Assembly: GCF_023516555.1 (NCBI RefSeq)
Contig: NZ_JAMGBD010000002.1
Location: 310,001 to 374,000 of the forward strand
Source of the DNA: Sphingomonas alba
GTDB taxonomy: Bacteria > Pseudomonadota > Alphaproteobacteria > Sphingomonadales > Sphingomonadaceae
Direction: 5' to 3'
Length of the DNA: 64,000 nucleotides
Shown here: piece after piece, positions 44,679 to 56,500 of the stretch
Numbering within the stretch: the first letter of the stretch is position 1
Layout: each line of letters starts with the position of its first letter
Made by a program: the position numbers and the translations under genes
The notes under the pieces: model-generated
Database searches by the model: none
Seen by the model: the letters and a program-made list of their open reading frames with translations, nothing else
What the model was told of the DNA's origin: nothing

Positions 44679-45041
44679 TCAAGCAAGGGAATTGAGGGCT
44701 CTCAACGCATCCTCTCGGCGGCTCCATTGCACGAAAATGTGATCGTGATGAAGCGCGGCAACCACATTTGCGCTGATACCGGCTCCAGCGAGGATCGCGG
44801 AGATGGCCGACGTCAATCCGACCGCCTCAAGGCTGGAATGCACCTCCAGGCTGATGCGCGCCCATTCCCCGGCCGGGTCGGCTCGAATTGCGGTCAGGCC
44901 CTCCTTTTCGCGAACGAGGGCAAATATCCCCGGGTCGAGGACCGCTCGATCCGTCGCTTCAAATGTATATCGCTCGTCCGCAAGCGCGGGCCTCAGGTCG
45001 GCCAGCAGCCTACCCAGATCACTCTCCCCTGGCTTGTTCAT
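44679..45041 (-). CDS. ACT-domain protein (ACT_3/DUF2241 type)
   Basis: A 120-aa single-domain protein: LLADLRPALADERYTFEAT, AEWARISLEVHSSLEAVGLT-like core, SAILAGAGISANVVAALHHDHIFV. Small ACT proteins of this group are possible amino-acid-binding regulators. It ends 45 bases before scoA and probably shares the transcription unit with the genes around it. Confidence 0.8.
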   Translation of the reverse strand: MNKPGESDLGRLLADLRPALADERYTFEATDRAVLDPGIFALVREKEGLTAIRADPAGEWARISLEVHSSLEAVGLTSAISAILAGAGISANVVAALHHDHIFVQWSRREDALRALNSLA

Positions 45042-45042
45042 C

Positions 45043-45558
45043 CTATTGACCGATCGGGATGAACTCGCTCGTCGCCGGCATCAGCAGTGTTGCCTCCGAC
45101 GGCAGCCGCCACACGACTTCGCCCTTGGACGGGTTCGACCGGTATTTGGTGCCTTCATATCGAAGAGCGCGCACGCCGGGCTGCGCGCCGCCGCCGCTGA
45201 CATAGACGCCAAGGTCGAACCAGCCACCGTGATGGACCGGCAGTCGGTAGATCGGCAGGCGGCTGACCGTGATCCGCCCGAGCGGCAGCCACCCCGCCTC
45301 CGTCTCGGTCAAAACGAACGTCGTGCAGCCGCCCGACCCGCAGAAGTTCGGCCCGCCGATATGCACGATCGCCTCCGGATGATGATCGTCGTTCAGGTCC
45401 GAAAAGGCGATGGCATATTGGGCGTTCGGCCCGAACCCGTCCTGGCCGAGCTGCGCATGGATCGCCGCCAGCACCGCCGGCGTGCGGGGATCGGATGCCT
45501 GCGCAGAAGCGCCAGACGCTGCCAGTGCCGCAGCGGCCGCGAACAGGGCCCCGCGCAT
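45043..45558 (-). CDS. Secreted protein with FG-GAP-like motif
   Basis: A 171-aa protein with a signal peptide (LFAAAAALAASGASA). AIAFSDLNDDHHPEAIVHI is an FG-GAP/EF-hand-like calcium loop, repeated once only. Two Cys in NFCGSGGCTTF. ATG at 45558 overlaps the SCP2 stop (TGATG). Function unknown. Confidence 0.65.
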   Translation of the reverse strand: MRGALFAAAAALAASGASAQASDPRTPAVLAAIHAQLGQDGFGPNAQYAIAFSDLNDDHHPEAIVHIGGPNFCGSGGCTTFVLTETEAGWLPLGRITVSRLPIYRLPVHHGGWFDLGVYVSGGGAQPGVRALRYEGTKYRSNPSKGEVVWRLPSEATLLMPATSEFIPIGQ

Positions 45559-45857
45559 CACCCGCGCAGCTTTGCCAGCACGCCCTGCAATTGCATGGCG
45601 TTACCCATGTCGCCTTCGACCTTCAGCTTGCCCGTCATGAATGCGGTCATCCCGTCAAGCTGGCCGCCGGCCATCGCCTGCCAATCGTCCCAGTTGATCT
45701 TGATGGTGGTGTCGGCATCGCCGGCCTCTTCGCTGACCGCGCCGGCCGCGCCGTCGAGCATGATCGCGCCCTCGCTGCCGAAGTCCAGCTTCACGCGCTT
45801 GCCCGGGATCCAGGCATTGCCCTCCTGCATCCGTGCAACGAGTTCCTGCTTGGTCAT
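45558..45857 (-). CDS. SCP2 sterol-binding domain protein
   Basis: A 99-aa protein consisting only of an SCP2 lipid-binding domain: AIMLDGAAG, TTIKINWDDWQAMAGG and MTGKLKVEGDMGNAM. Stand-alone bacterial SCP2 proteins bind hydrophobic ligands such as acyl-CoA. It is divergent from the aldehyde dehydrogenase by 72 bases, and coupled to the gene behind it. Confidence 0.88.
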   Translation of the reverse strand: MTKQELVARMQEGNAWIPGKRVKLDFGSEGAIMLDGAAGAVSEEAGDADTTIKINWDDWQAMAGGQLDGMTAFMTGKLKVEGDMGNAMQLQGVLAKLRG

Positions 45858-45929
45858 GCCTCTCTCCTGTTGTTTGCCCGCGATTACCCGCCCGTTGCAG
45901 CAGCTTCAAGCGAGGCCTATCTGGCTGCA

Positions 45930-47357
45930 ATGGGATACGAAGCCGACCTCAAGCTTTTCATCGACGGCGTCTGGAAATCCGGCGAAGGCCGCGACGCCCA
46001 CACCGTCATCGACCCGGTCACCGGCAGCGGCATTGCCGAAGTGCCTTACGCGACCGCCGCCGACCTTGAAGAGGCGATCGCTGCCTCTGGCCGGGCCTGG
46101 CCGGAATGGCGATCCACCGATGTCGAGAAGCGCTCGGCGATCCTCCACAAGACCGCTTCGCTATTGCGGGAACGCGTCGACCATATCGGCGCCATCCTGA
46201 CGCAGGAGCAGGGCAAGATCCTCGCCGAGGCGAAGCTCGAAGTGCTCGGCAGCGCGCAATTGTTCGATTGGTATGCCGAGGAGGTCAAGCGCGACTATGG
46301 CCGCACCCTGGTCCGCCCCGCCGGCCAATTGAGCCGCGTCATCCGCCAGCCGGTCGGCCCGACCGCGACGTTCAGCCCGTGGAATTTCCCCATCTATCTG
46401 CTGGCGAAGAAGGTTGCGGCGTCGCTCGCCGCCGGCTGCACCGTCATCTCCCGTCCGCCGCACGAGACGCCGGGTTGCGCGACCGAACTGTTCCGCGCGC
46501 TCCACGACGCCGGCATACCTGCCGGCGTCGCACAATTGGTCCACGGCGATGCGAATCTCATCAGCACGACGCTCATCGCCTCGCCGGTCATCCGCAAGGT
46601 CAGCTTCACCGGCTCGACCAACGTCGGCAAGCACCTCATGCGCCTCGCCGCCGACAGCATGACGCGCATCACCATGGAGCTTGGCGGCCACGCGCCCGTC
46701 CTGATCTTCGACGATTGCGACCTTGAAAAGACGCTCGACATGGTCGTGCCCCAGAAGTTCCGGAACGCCGGCCAGGTCTGCGTCTCGCCGACCCGCTTCT
46801 ACGTCCAGAGCGGCATTTACGATGCCTTCCTGAAGGGTTTCGCCGAGCGCACCGCCAAGGTGAAGACTGGCAATGGCCTCGACGCGGACACGAAGATGGG
46901 CCCGCTCGCCAACGGCCGCCGCCCCGACGCGGTCGGCGCGCTGATCGAGGATGCCCGCGCCAAGGGCGCCCGCGTCCTCGCCGGCGGCGAAAAGGGCGAT
47001 CAGGGTTTCTTCTTCCAGCCGACTTTGCTCGCCGATGTCCCGAACAGCGCCGACATCATGAATGACGAGCCGTTCGGCCCGGTCGCCGTCACCCGCGCCT
47101 TCGACACCTTCGATGAAGCCATCGAGCAGGCCAACCGCCTGCCCTTCGGCCTCGCCGCCTTCGCCTTCACCGAAAACGGCCGCCGCGCGAACCTGATCGG
47201 CGACCTCGTCGAAAGCGGGATGGTTGGCATCAACACCTTCGCCATCTCCGTCGCCGACGCACCGTTCGGCGGGGTGAAGGACTCAGGTTTCGGCTCCGAA
47301 GGCGGCAAGGAGGGGCTGGAGTCGTATCAAGTGGTGAAAGCCATTCACCAGGCTTGA
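45930..47357 (+). CDS. NAD(P)-dependent aldehyde dehydrogenase (succinate-semialdehyde-type)
   Basis: A 475-aa enzyme with the catalytic Cys in NAGQVCVSP and Glu in MELGGHAP, the cofactor loop FTGSTNVGKHL and the SPWNFPIYL motif. Substrate probably a short aldehyde such as succinate semialdehyde. ATG at 45930 (MGYEADLKLF) matches the family; the frame is open for 145 codons upstream, which overlaps other genes and is not real. The P-rich motif RPPHETPG replaces the usual KPAExTP, a small variation. Confidence 0.9.
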   Translation: MGYEADLKLFIDGVWKSGEGRDAHTVIDPVTGSGIAEVPYATAADLEEAIAASGRAWPEWRSTDVEKRSAILHKTASLLRERVDHIGAILTQEQGKILAEAKLEVLGSAQLFDWYAEEVKRDYGRTLVRPAGQLSRVIRQPVGPTATFSPWNFPIYLLAKKVAASLAAGCTVISRPPHETPGCATELFRALHDAGIPAGVAQLVHGDANLISTTLIASPVIRKVSFTGSTNVGKHLMRLAADSMTRITMELGGHAPVLIFDDCDLEKTLDMVVPQKFRNAGQVCVSPTRFYVQSGIYDAFLKGFAERTAKVKTGNGLDADTKMGPLANGRRPDAVGALIEDARAKGARVLAGGEKGDQGFFFQPTLLADVPNSADIMNDEPFGPVAVTRAFDTFDEAIEQANRLPFGLAAFAFTENGRRANLIGDLVESGMVGINTFAISVADAPFGGVKDSGFGSEGGKEGLESYQVVKAIHQA

Positions 47358-47403
47358 TTGCTCGCTTCAAGGTTCAACCCACCCATTCCGGACGTTTAAG
47401 AGG

Positions 47404-48756
47404 TCACTGCTCCCGTAGCGCACGCCAGAAGTTCGCCGTCAGCGGTTCCAGCAGATATTGCAGCGCTGTGCGCTTGCGGACCGCCATGATCACTTCGACC
47501 GGAAGTCCTGGCCGAAGCTGGCCGCGACCGAGATGGCGGCGGACTGCGTCCATTTCGCCCCGGGGAACCTCGACCTCGGCGATGAAATAGGAAACTCCGG
47601 ACTTCTCGTCGCGGAAGCTGTCGGCTGAAACGGTTTTCACCCTGGCTTCCACCAGCGGGACCGTGCGGTCGTGGATACTTGAGAAACGCACCTGCGCGGT
47701 TTGGCCGACATACAAATCGTCGGCGTCGCCGGGGCTTACCTGGGCCCGGACAACTAATGCCTTTCTGTCTGGCACGACTTCCATCAGCGTCTGGCCGGGA
47801 GCAACGACCCCTCCCACGGTGAATACCGCCAGGCCCACGACCTGGCCTGTGGCCGGAGCCCGTATCCTGTTGCGCTGTAATTGCTCGCGCGCGGCCACTA
47901 GCTTGGGCAGCGTTTCCGACAGGCGCGACTGTGTTTCACGCAGCTCCTGGGCGATATCCGCCTGAGTGGAGCTTCTCATTGAGAGCGCCTGCATACGGGT
48001 CTCGCCCATCCCTTCGCCCGCCTTGGCCATTTCGGCGGTCATGGCGGCTTCTTGCCCGCGAAGATCGGCTTCCGCGCGCTCCATGGCCCGAATTCTGCTG
48101 GTCGAGACAAAGCCCTTGGCTGCAACCTCCTTCAGGCCGGCAAGCTCTTCGGAGATCAGCCGCTTCTGCTCCCGGATTGATTCACGCCTTGCCTGAAAGC
48201 CACTCTTCTGTTCGCTGAGCTGGGCGGACCGCTGGCCAAGCACGGACTGCTTATCGCTCAACGAGCGGTACCGCGCGTGCATCTGCGATTGCTGAAGTGC
48301 GATCGCCTGGTCCGCCAGCTCCCGGTCTTCGCCGGTAAGAGATCTGAATTCGATTGGAGGCTGGAAACTGCCCATTCCAGCACGTTCGGCCATCAGCCTC
48401 GCCCGCTGGGCAAGCAGTGTCAGATAGTCACTCGTCAGGGCGCGCTCGGAGGCAGTCAGTTCCGGAGCTGCCATTTCCACGAGCAGCTGTCCCTGCTGCA
48501 CCTTCTGACCCTCGCGGACGTGAATGGCGGTGACCACTCCTCCGTCTCTATGCTGCACGGCCTGGCTATTTCCCGAGACGGCGATGGTGCCGGCGGCACG
48601 GACCCCGGCATCAAGCGGGGCAAGGGCAGCGCCGCCCAACAGGATGACGAAGAAAATTCCCGTGACGACGATTCCAAATCGTAGGTCTCGACGGGGGTTC
48701 TGAAGCTCGGCGGCCTGGACGAGTGCCTGGCGGCCCGCAAGCACGAGGTCGTTCAT
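47404..48756 (-). CDS. Type I secretion periplasmic adaptor (HlyD family)
   Basis: A 450-aa membrane-fusion protein. One N-terminal helix (GIVVTGIFFVILLGGAALAPL), a lipoyl-like half (VQHRDGGVVTAIHVREGQKV), a long coiled-coil hairpin (residues 95-300, with RALTSDYLTLLAQRARL and SKLVA-type repeats), and a beta-barrel end (RAQVSPGDADDLYVGQTAQVRF). It joins the ABC transporter to an outer-membrane TolC-like channel not present here. The start overlaps the ABC gene by four bases. Confidence 0.93.
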   Translation of the reverse strand: MNDLVLAGRQALVQAAELQNPRRDLRFGIVVTGIFFVILLGGAALAPLDAGVRAAGTIAVSGNSQAVQHRDGGVVTAIHVREGQKVQQGQLLVEMAAPELTASERALTSDYLTLLAQRARLMAERAGMGSFQPPIEFRSLTGEDRELADQAIALQQSQMHARYRSLSDKQSVLGQRSAQLSEQKSGFQARRESIREQKRLISEELAGLKEVAAKGFVSTSRIRAMERAEADLRGQEAAMTAEMAKAGEGMGETRMQALSMRSSTQADIAQELRETQSRLSETLPKLVAAREQLQRNRIRAPATGQVVGLAVFTVGGVVAPGQTLMEVVPDRKALVVRAQVSPGDADDLYVGQTAQVRFSSIHDRTVPLVEARVKTVSADSFRDEKSGVSYFIAEVEVPRGEMDAVRRHLGRGQLRPGLPVEVIMAVRKRTALQYLLEPLTANFWRALREQ

Positions 48757-50474
48757 GCCGCGCTCTCCGTCCGCTCCGCGGGTCCGGCAAGACGCGCCGC
48801 TACTTCTCTTGTCGGGCCCAAAAGTTTCATTCGCCCCGCATCGAGCACCAGCAGCCTGTCGGCGCAGGTGAGTATCGTCTTGCGATGAGCAGCAACCATG
48901 ATTGCCGCACGACGGCCGCGGGCTGCCGTCATGGCGCTCATCAGCGCGGCCTCCCCGTCCGCGTCCAAAAAGCTGTTTGGCTCGTCGAGCACGAGGATCG
49001 CGGGATTATCGTAAAGCGCGCGGGCCAGTGCCACGCGCTGCGCCTGGCCCGCGGAGAGACCGCCGGTCATCGGTCCCAGGAAAGTATCGTAGCCCTGCGG
49101 CAGGTGAAGGATCAGCTCGTGAACGCCGGCAGCCTTCGCTGCCGCGATCGCCTTATCGTCAGTGTCACCGTCCGCGCTATCGCCCCAAGCGGTGAAGCGG
49201 GAGATGTTATCCTTGACGGTGCCCTCAAAAAGACTTGGCTCCTGCGGCAGGTAGCCGATGTGGCGGCAGAGTTTGTCCTGGTCCCAATCCGAGAACTGCG
49301 CCCCATCGATGCGGATTGTTCCTGCATCGGGTGCAAGTGCGCCGCACACGAGTTTCGCGAGGCTGGTCTTGCCGGCGCCGCTTGGGCCAATCACTCCCAG
49401 GACTTCACCAGGCTCAAGCGTCAGGCTTATTCCGAACAATATCGGCTGTCCGCCAGAACCGCGCAGGCCGACCTGTTCGACTTCTATTCGACCTTCAGGC
49501 GGTGGAAGGCTGGTCCGAATACGCTCGGCTTCGCCTGCCCGCTCGTAGAAATCGAACAGCCGGTCGGCGGCGGCTTTTCCGTTGGCGATGGTGCCCCAAC
49601 CGGAAATGACGGCCTCCGCGGGCTGAAGCGCGCGGCTAAGGAGAATGGAGGCGGCAATGATCGATCCATTTGAGATCTCGCCGGCAACAGCAAGCAGCGC
49701 ACCAAGACCAAGCGCGCACGATTGAACGAACATCCGCGTGAATTTGGTGAGCGCGGTGAACTGCCCGCCGGTGATCTGCGCGCCGATAGAATCGCGCAGC
49801 GCCACTGCCCGTTGCATTTGCTGGCGCTGGACCATCGCACCAGTCATCCCGAGGGCGCGGATGACTTCGCCGTGGAGCGCTGCGGATTGCTGGGCAGCAT
49901 GGGCGGCCGAAAAGGCCTGGTTGGACCGTTCTACGGCGCTCCGCGTCGCCTTCTGGTTCCGCCAGGCGATGACCAGCAGAAGAGCGATCGAAAAGACGGC
50001 GAAAATGCCAAGCCAGAAATGGAACAGGAAGGCGACAATGATGTAGATTGGAGCCCACGGGACATCGAGCATCGCTCCCGCGGCCGGGCTCGCCATTGCG
50101 TTCCGCAATGTGTCAAAGTCGCGCATGGCCTGCGTGCTCCCGAGAGAGCCGTGCCCAGCCATGGAACGCTTCAGAATCTTGTCGGCCAGCAGGCTATCGA
50201 ACCTTGCGCTCGCACGCACCAGCAGGCGGTTACGCACAAGGTCCAGAAGGGCCATGGCCCCAAGGGCAACCGCAAGTGCGATCGTCACAAAGAGCAGGGT
50301 AATCTTGCCGCCGGTCGGAACCACGCGATCATAGATCTGGAGCATGTAGATCGAGGGCGCGAGGTACAGCAGGTTGATAAAGAAACTGAACGAGAGGGCT
50401 GCTGTAAAATAGGGTTTGGCGACGGCGAGCGCCTCCTCGAAATCACGCGGGAGCCTGATTTCCACAACCTTCAT
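48753..50474 (-). CDS. Type I secretion ABC transporter (PrtD family)
   Basis: A 573-aa permease-ATPase fusion. Six-helix membrane domain at residues 15-310, then an ATPase domain: Walker A GPSGAGKTSL, signature LSAGQAQRVALARAL, Walker B ILVLDEPNSFLD, and HRKT H-loop. No C39 peptidase domain, as usual for RTX exporters of the PrtD group. ATG at 50474 chosen; a GTG nine bases before it is possible. It is 80 bases downstream of the RTX gene and would export that protein. Confidence 0.93.
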   Translation of the reverse strand: MKVVEIRLPRDFEEALAVAKPYFTAALSFSFFINLLYLAPSIYMLQIYDRVVPTGGKITLLFVTIALAVALGAMALLDLVRNRLLVRASARFDSLLADKILKRSMAGHGSLGSTQAMRDFDTLRNAMASPAAGAMLDVPWAPIYIIVAFLFHFWLGIFAVFSIALLLVIAWRNQKATRSAVERSNQAFSAAHAAQQSAALHGEVIRALGMTGAMVQRQQMQRAVALRDSIGAQITGGQFTALTKFTRMFVQSCALGLGALLAVAGEISNGSIIAASILLSRALQPAEAVISGWGTIANGKAAADRLFDFYERAGEAERIRTSLPPPEGRIEVEQVGLRGSGGQPILFGISLTLEPGEVLGVIGPSGAGKTSLAKLVCGALAPDAGTIRIDGAQFSDWDQDKLCRHIGYLPQEPSLFEGTVKDNISRFTAWGDSADGDTDDKAIAAAKAAGVHELILHLPQGYDTFLGPMTGGLSAGQAQRVALARALYDNPAILVLDEPNSFLDADGEAALMSAMTAARGRRAAIMVAAHRKTILTCADRLLVLDAGRMKLLGPTREVAARLAGPAERTESAA

Positions 50475-50554
50475 CGACGCCACCAGAATAGGCCAGCGCT
50501 CGGCATGAAGTCACCCATCCATTGCGGTCGGGCCATCAACCCGGTCTCCGACAA

Positions 50555-53500
50555 TCACAGGAAGATGTCATGAGGCGTCGCATAGTCTGTCGAGAAGCTG
50601 TGGTTCACATGCTCATATCCGGCGGCTGCCGGGTTGAACTGGAAGTCGGCTGCCGACAGATCCGTCGGCTTAAGGCCTGTTAGCGTGATGCTGTTGCCGT
50701 TGCCCCAGCTGACCAAAGTGTTGGATCCCACCTTGGTTAGCGTGAGCTGCGCGTACGAGGTGACCCCGCTAGAATCGTCGAAGACGATCTTGTCGACCAG
50801 GTGGGCAAATCCAGAGATCGTGTCCGCGCCCGAATTTGCCTCGATAACATAACGGTCGTTGCCATTGCCGCCCGTCAGCGTGTCGTTGCCGGTTCCGCCA
50901 TAGAGCGTGTCGTTGTCCTTATCGCCCTTGATGACGTCGTTGCCGGCCCCGCCATAGATGAAGTCGTCGCCGTCGCCGCCGCTCAGGATATCCGCACCGG
51001 CGACGCCGCCGTAGGTCGCGACCGCGTCAGGGACAATGATGATCGGCCCGGACCCACCCGTGCCGTGGTCGTCGAATGTAATCTCGCCATCGCCGTAGAT
51101 CGTGTCATTCCCGGCACCACCGTCGATCGTGTCCGTGCCCGCCCCGCCGGCCAGGATGTTGGCATTGCCATCACCTGTCAGCGTGTCGTTCGCCGTGCCT
51201 CCGACCAGGTTCTCGATCCCGGTCAACGTCCATGTGCCCTGCCCCGTGTTCTGCGCACCCGCGACTGCCAGGCTGATCTTCACAGCGACGTCGCCGGAGA
51301 AGTTCTGGTTGTACATGACCGTGTCGTTGCCGGTTCCGCCGATCAACGTCATGTTGCCGTTGCCGGCCCAGAGCAGGTCGTTGCCGCCTCCGCCGTCCAG
51401 GGTGTCGTTATTGACGGTGCCTGCGGTCGTCGCGAAACCCCACAACCAATTGTCGTTAGCGTTCCCGATCAGCGTGTCGGAATATTGGGTGCCGGTCAGG
51501 TTCTCGACGTCGATCAGTGTGTCAGTCCCGGCGCCAACCGTGTTCTGGGCGCCAGCGATTGCCAGGCTAACGGTGACACCTGTCGTCGCACCGAAATAAT
51601 TCGCGCGGTCATATCCCGCCCCGCCATTGATGACATCGTTGCCGGCCCCGCCCGTGAGCGTATCATCTCCATTGCCGCCGAGCAGGGTGTCGTTGCCGCC
51701 TGCGCCCGACAATTTGTCGTGGCCGCCACCGCCATCGAGCGTATTGGCATCGTTATTGCCGTTCAACACATCGTTGAATGCGCCTCCGGTGAGATTTTCG
51801 ATGTTGGACAGCGTATCATTGCCGTCGGCGCCACTCGACGTTCCGGCACCTCCGGCAGTCAGCGTCACGGTCACCGCGCCCGACGCATTCGCATAGCTCG
51901 CGGTGTCTATTCCCGCGCCCCCGTCGAGCGCATCGTTTCCGGTGCGTCCTTGGAGAACGTCGTTGCCGTCGCTGCCGTTGAGAGCGTTAGCATTCGCATC
52001 GCCGATCAAAGTGTCTGCAAGGACACTACCATCGACATTCTCTATCCCCGTGACGGTACCGGCATTGCCGTATCCGTCGACAGTCGTGCCAGCCGAGAGA
52101 TTTACGGTCCAGCCGTTGACTGCGTCCGGAGCAAGTTCGGCCAAACCATCGCCATTCGAGTCCGGCCTTAGCCATCCGCCAAGGTTGGTGACGCTGAGCC
52201 GGTCCACCCCGGTTCCGCCGTCGACTATGGCCGCTGCCGAGCTTGTCAGGAACAGATCGTCGCCGCCGAAGCCGTAGAGGCCGTCACCGACGTTGCCGGC
52301 GAGGTAATTGCGAGCGTCGTTGCCGTAGAACGTATCGGCATAGGCCGTGTCCGCACCAAGCGATTCAATGCCCACCATCGTCTCGACATTGCCAAAGCCA
52401 TCGTTCGAGATCACGCCCGTGCGGAGATCGGCAACCGCGCCCTGTGTTGCGCGCCGCTCGTAGAAGCTGACGCGGTCGCCGATTCCGTTGAAACCTTCGC
52501 CGTCATCGGCCCCGCCGTCGAAATAATCTACGCCGCCATTCCCGCGCAGCAGGTCGTTATTGGCACCGCCGTAAAGCTGGTCGTTGCCGAGACCTCCTCG
52601 CAGGCCGTCGTTGCCATCGCCGCCATACAGTAGGTCGTTACCGGTGAAGGAGAGGCTGTTCTCACCGAAGTCCCCTTGCAGAAAGTCGTCGCCGTCCCCG
52701 CCGTAAATCGTGTCGTCGCCTGCACCGCCCGAGATAAAGTCGTTTCCGCCGCGCCCGTCGATGACGTTTGACCCACCGTCGCCGGTCAAATCGTCGGCAA
52801 AGGCCGAGCCGATGACGTTCTCGATGCTGATGAGAATGTCATTGCCGTCGGCGCCGCTCGACTGGCCGCTGCCAACGTCGACCTGGACCGCGCCCGACGC
52901 GTGCTCATAGCTGGCCGTATCGGTGCCACCGCCGCCATCGAGCGCGTCGTCGCCAAGTCCGCCTTCCAATAGGTCGTTGCCGTCGGGCACGCCGAAGGTC
53001 GCTCCGGTATCTGTGAACAAGGTGATCGGTCCCGATCCGCCAAGGCCATGCGTGTCGGGTCGATAGGAGCCGTCGCCATAAAGGGTGTCGTTGCCCGCGC
53101 CTCCGACCAGCGTATCATTGCCAAGCTCGCCGCCGAGCACATTGTCGCCGCCATCGCCGGTCAGCGTGTCGTTGCCGCCGGATCCGGACAGCCCCTCGAA
53201 GCCGCTCAGGGTCATCATGCCCTGGCCGGTGTCTTGCGCGCCGCCCTGCAAGGCGAGGCTGACGTTGATGCCAGTGGTTCCAACCGACGGCTGGAAGGCG
53301 AATACGTCGAACCCTGTCCCGCCGCTCAGGCTATGATTTCCCGAACCGTTGACGATCAGGTCGTTACCGCCATTGCCGATGATCGTATCGGCATTCCCAT
53401 CGCTCTGGCCACCCAGCCAGTTGCTGCCTTCGTCGCCAATCAGCGTGTCGGAGAAGGACGTGCCCGTGACGTGCTCGATGTTGACGAGCGTATCCATGCC

Positions 53501-56500
53501 TTGCCCTGTATCCTGGGCGATCCCCTGCAGGTTCAGGTCGACGTGGACGCCCGCGGTCGCCCCGCTGAAGAAGCCGGCGCGGTCATAGCCATCGCCGCCG
53601 TCGATATAGTCGTTGCCGGCGTTGCCGTAGAGAAAGTCATCCCCGCCCTGCCCGTACAGGGTATCATCACCGCCATTGCCGCGGAGGCTGTCGTGGCCGT
53701 CGCCGCCCGTCAGGACGTTGGCAAGCGCATTGCCATTGAGCAGGTCGTTGAACGCCGAGCCGGTGAGGTTTTCGATCCCGTTGAGTGTGTCGTTTCCGTC
53801 CGCGCCGGACGAATTGCCGTTGCCGGTCGTGTTGTTGAACAGGGTGACCGTCACCGCGCCCGACGCGTTGGCGTAGCTCGCCGTGTCGACACCGCCACCA
53901 CCATTGATGAGGTCGTCACCCAGGCCGCCTTCCAGCGTGTCATTGCCAGCGATGCCGCCAACATAGTTGCCAGTCGCGTCCGCATAGGTGGTGATCGGCC
54001 CCGAACGGCCGGTGCCGTGGCCATCCCAGGTGATCTGGCCGTCGCCGTAGAGCGTGTCGTTCCCGGCCCCGCCGGAAAGCGTGTCGTCGCCAAGATCGCC
54101 AGCCAGAACATTGGCATTGCCGTCGCCGGTCAAATTGTCCCCGGCGATGCTTCCGGACAGGTTCTCGATGCCCGTGAGCGTCCAGGTACCATTGGCAGTT
54201 ACTTGCGCCTGGCCGGCGAGGAGCAGCGACAAGGTAATGCCTGTCTCGGGTGCCCCGTTCTCGGTGAACCGGAACGTGTCTGTCCCCGTGCCGCCATCTA
54301 TGCTGTGGTTGCCGATGCCGACGACCAGCAGGTCGTTGCCGCCATTACCGATCAGTGTGTCGTTATTGGTTCCACCGGCATTTCCGGAGGCCGAACCCCA
54401 CAGCACGTTGTCACCACCATCACCGATCAAGGTGTCGCCGAACTGCGTGCCCGACACGTTTTCGATATTGACCAGTGTGTCCATGCCCTGGCCGGTGTCC
54501 TGGGCGATGCCTTGCAGGTTCAGGTCGACATGCACTCCGGCCGTCGCGCCGCTGAAATAGCCGACGCGGTCGTATCCCGCGCCACCGTCCAGCAAATCGT
54601 CGCCGGCGTTGCCGTAAAGAAGGTCGTCGCCATCGCCGCCATAGATTTGGTCGTTGCCGCCAAAGCCGCGGACATCGTCATGCCCCGCACCGCCGGAAAT
54701 GACATTGCCCTCGTCGTTGCCGTACAGGACGTCGTTGAACGCCGAGCCGCTCAGGTTTTCGATGTCGTACAGCTGGTCGAAGCCATTGGCCCCGTACGCC
54801 TCGCCGTAGGTCGCATCGTAGAGGAATACCGAAACATTCCCCGTCGCCGAAGCGTAGCTGGCAGTGTCGATGCCGCCGCCGCCATAGATCTGGTCGTTGC
54901 CCGCTCCACCGTCGAGGACATCATTGCCGTCGATGCCGCCTGTCGATCCCACGTCCGCGATCGTCTCGATCGGGCCGGAACCGGGCGCATTCACCCCAAT
55001 GGCGCCATCGCCGTAAAGGGTGTCGCTGCCCCCGCCGCCTGCAAGCTGGTCGTCGCCAAGATTGCCGGCCAGCACATTGGCCCCACCATCGCCGGTCAGC
55101 GCGTCGTTTCCGATACCTCCCGACAGGTTTTCGATGCCGTTCAGAGTCCAGCTTCCGGCGCCTGTGTCCTGCGCACCGCCCTGCAGCTCTAGGCTGACAG
55201 AGATGTTCGGCTCGGCCCCACCGTTCTCAGTGAACGCGACTGTGTCGATGCCGCTTCCGCCAGTTAGCGAATGGTTGCCGATCCCCACCTGCAGCAAGTC
55301 GTCGCCGCCCTGCCCGTCCAGCGTATCGTTGTTGGTGCCGCCATTGCCGCCGACTGAACCCCATAACTGGTTGTTGCCATCGTCGCCTGTCAGGTGATCG
55401 CCGTAAACGGAGCCCGACACGTTTTCGATGTTGACGAGCGTATCCATGCCCTGGCCCGTGTCCTGGGCCTGGCCTTGCAACCGTAGGTCGACCGTTACGC
55501 CCGCTGGCGTAGCGTCCTCAAAGAAGGCCGCCCGATCGTATCCGTCGCCGCCGTCGATATAATCGTCGCCCGCCGATCCGTTGAGAAAGTCATTGCCGGC
55601 ACCGCCGTATAGCGTGTCGTTGCCGCCATTACCCCGAAGCCCGTCATTGCCATCGCCGCCGCTGATGACGTTGTCGAGGTTGTTCCCGGCTAGTTGGTCG
55701 TCGAACGCCGATCCGACCAGGTTCTCAATTCCTGATAGCAGGTCCTCGCCGTCCGCGCCGGTGGAATCGCCGTTGCCGCCGCCATTCTTGTAGAGGACGA
55801 CCTGCACTGCGCCCGATGCATGTTCGTAGCTGGCAGTATCGATCCCGCCGCCGCCGTAGATTTCGTCGTCGCCGAGCCCGCCTTCCAGCACGTCATCGCC
55901 GTTCGCGCCGAGGTCGGGGTACAGCGTAGGCGCGCCCGAAGCGGGAGCGGCAGTGTCGATGCTGCCGTCACCATAGAGCGCGTCATTGCCGCCGCCGCCG
56001 CGAAGAATGTCGTTGCCGAACGATCCCGCCAGGATATTGGCGTTATCGTCGCCGGTCAGCTCGTCGTCGTCATTGCCGCCGCTCAAATTCTCGACGCCAT
56101 TAATGGTCCATTGGCCCGCACCTGTATCCTGGGTCGTGCCCTGCAGGGCGAGGCTGACGTGGATCGCCGGATCGTCGCCGAAATTCTCGGTGAAGCCGAC
56201 CGTGTCGATGCCGTCACCGCCGGTGAGGCTGTGATTGCCGATGCCGACATACAGCAGGTCGTTTCCGTCACCGCCGTCCAACGTGTCGTTGTTGGTGGTC
56301 GAAACCCAATTGGTGTCGGGATCGATGGTCGCCGTTGAACCCCAAAGAACATTGTCGTTTGCATCGCCGATCAGCACGTCCGCGAAGGGCGTTCCAGACA
56401 CATATTCGATGCTGACGAGAGTGTCCCAGCCCTGGCTGCCGGTGTCCTGCGGTCCTGAAATGGTCAGGTCCACATGGGCGCCGCCGGCGGCTTCGTTCAG

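Noticed and set aside
45495..45929. Upstream extension of the aldehyde dehydrogenase by 145 codons
   Set aside because: It overlaps two divergent genes, has no dehydrogenase homology, and the family N-terminus begins at 45930.
50801..52171. A 456-codon plus-strand frame inside the RTX gene
   Set aside because: Same reason: antisense of RTX repeats in a GC-rich gene, where stop codons on the opposite strand are rare.
53048..55192. A 714-codon plus-strand reading frame inside the RTX gene
   Set aside because: It is the antisense of the repeat-rich RTX gene. Its low-complexity Val/Ala/Asp content is a shadow of the GGxGxD codons; no ribosome site or family motif.
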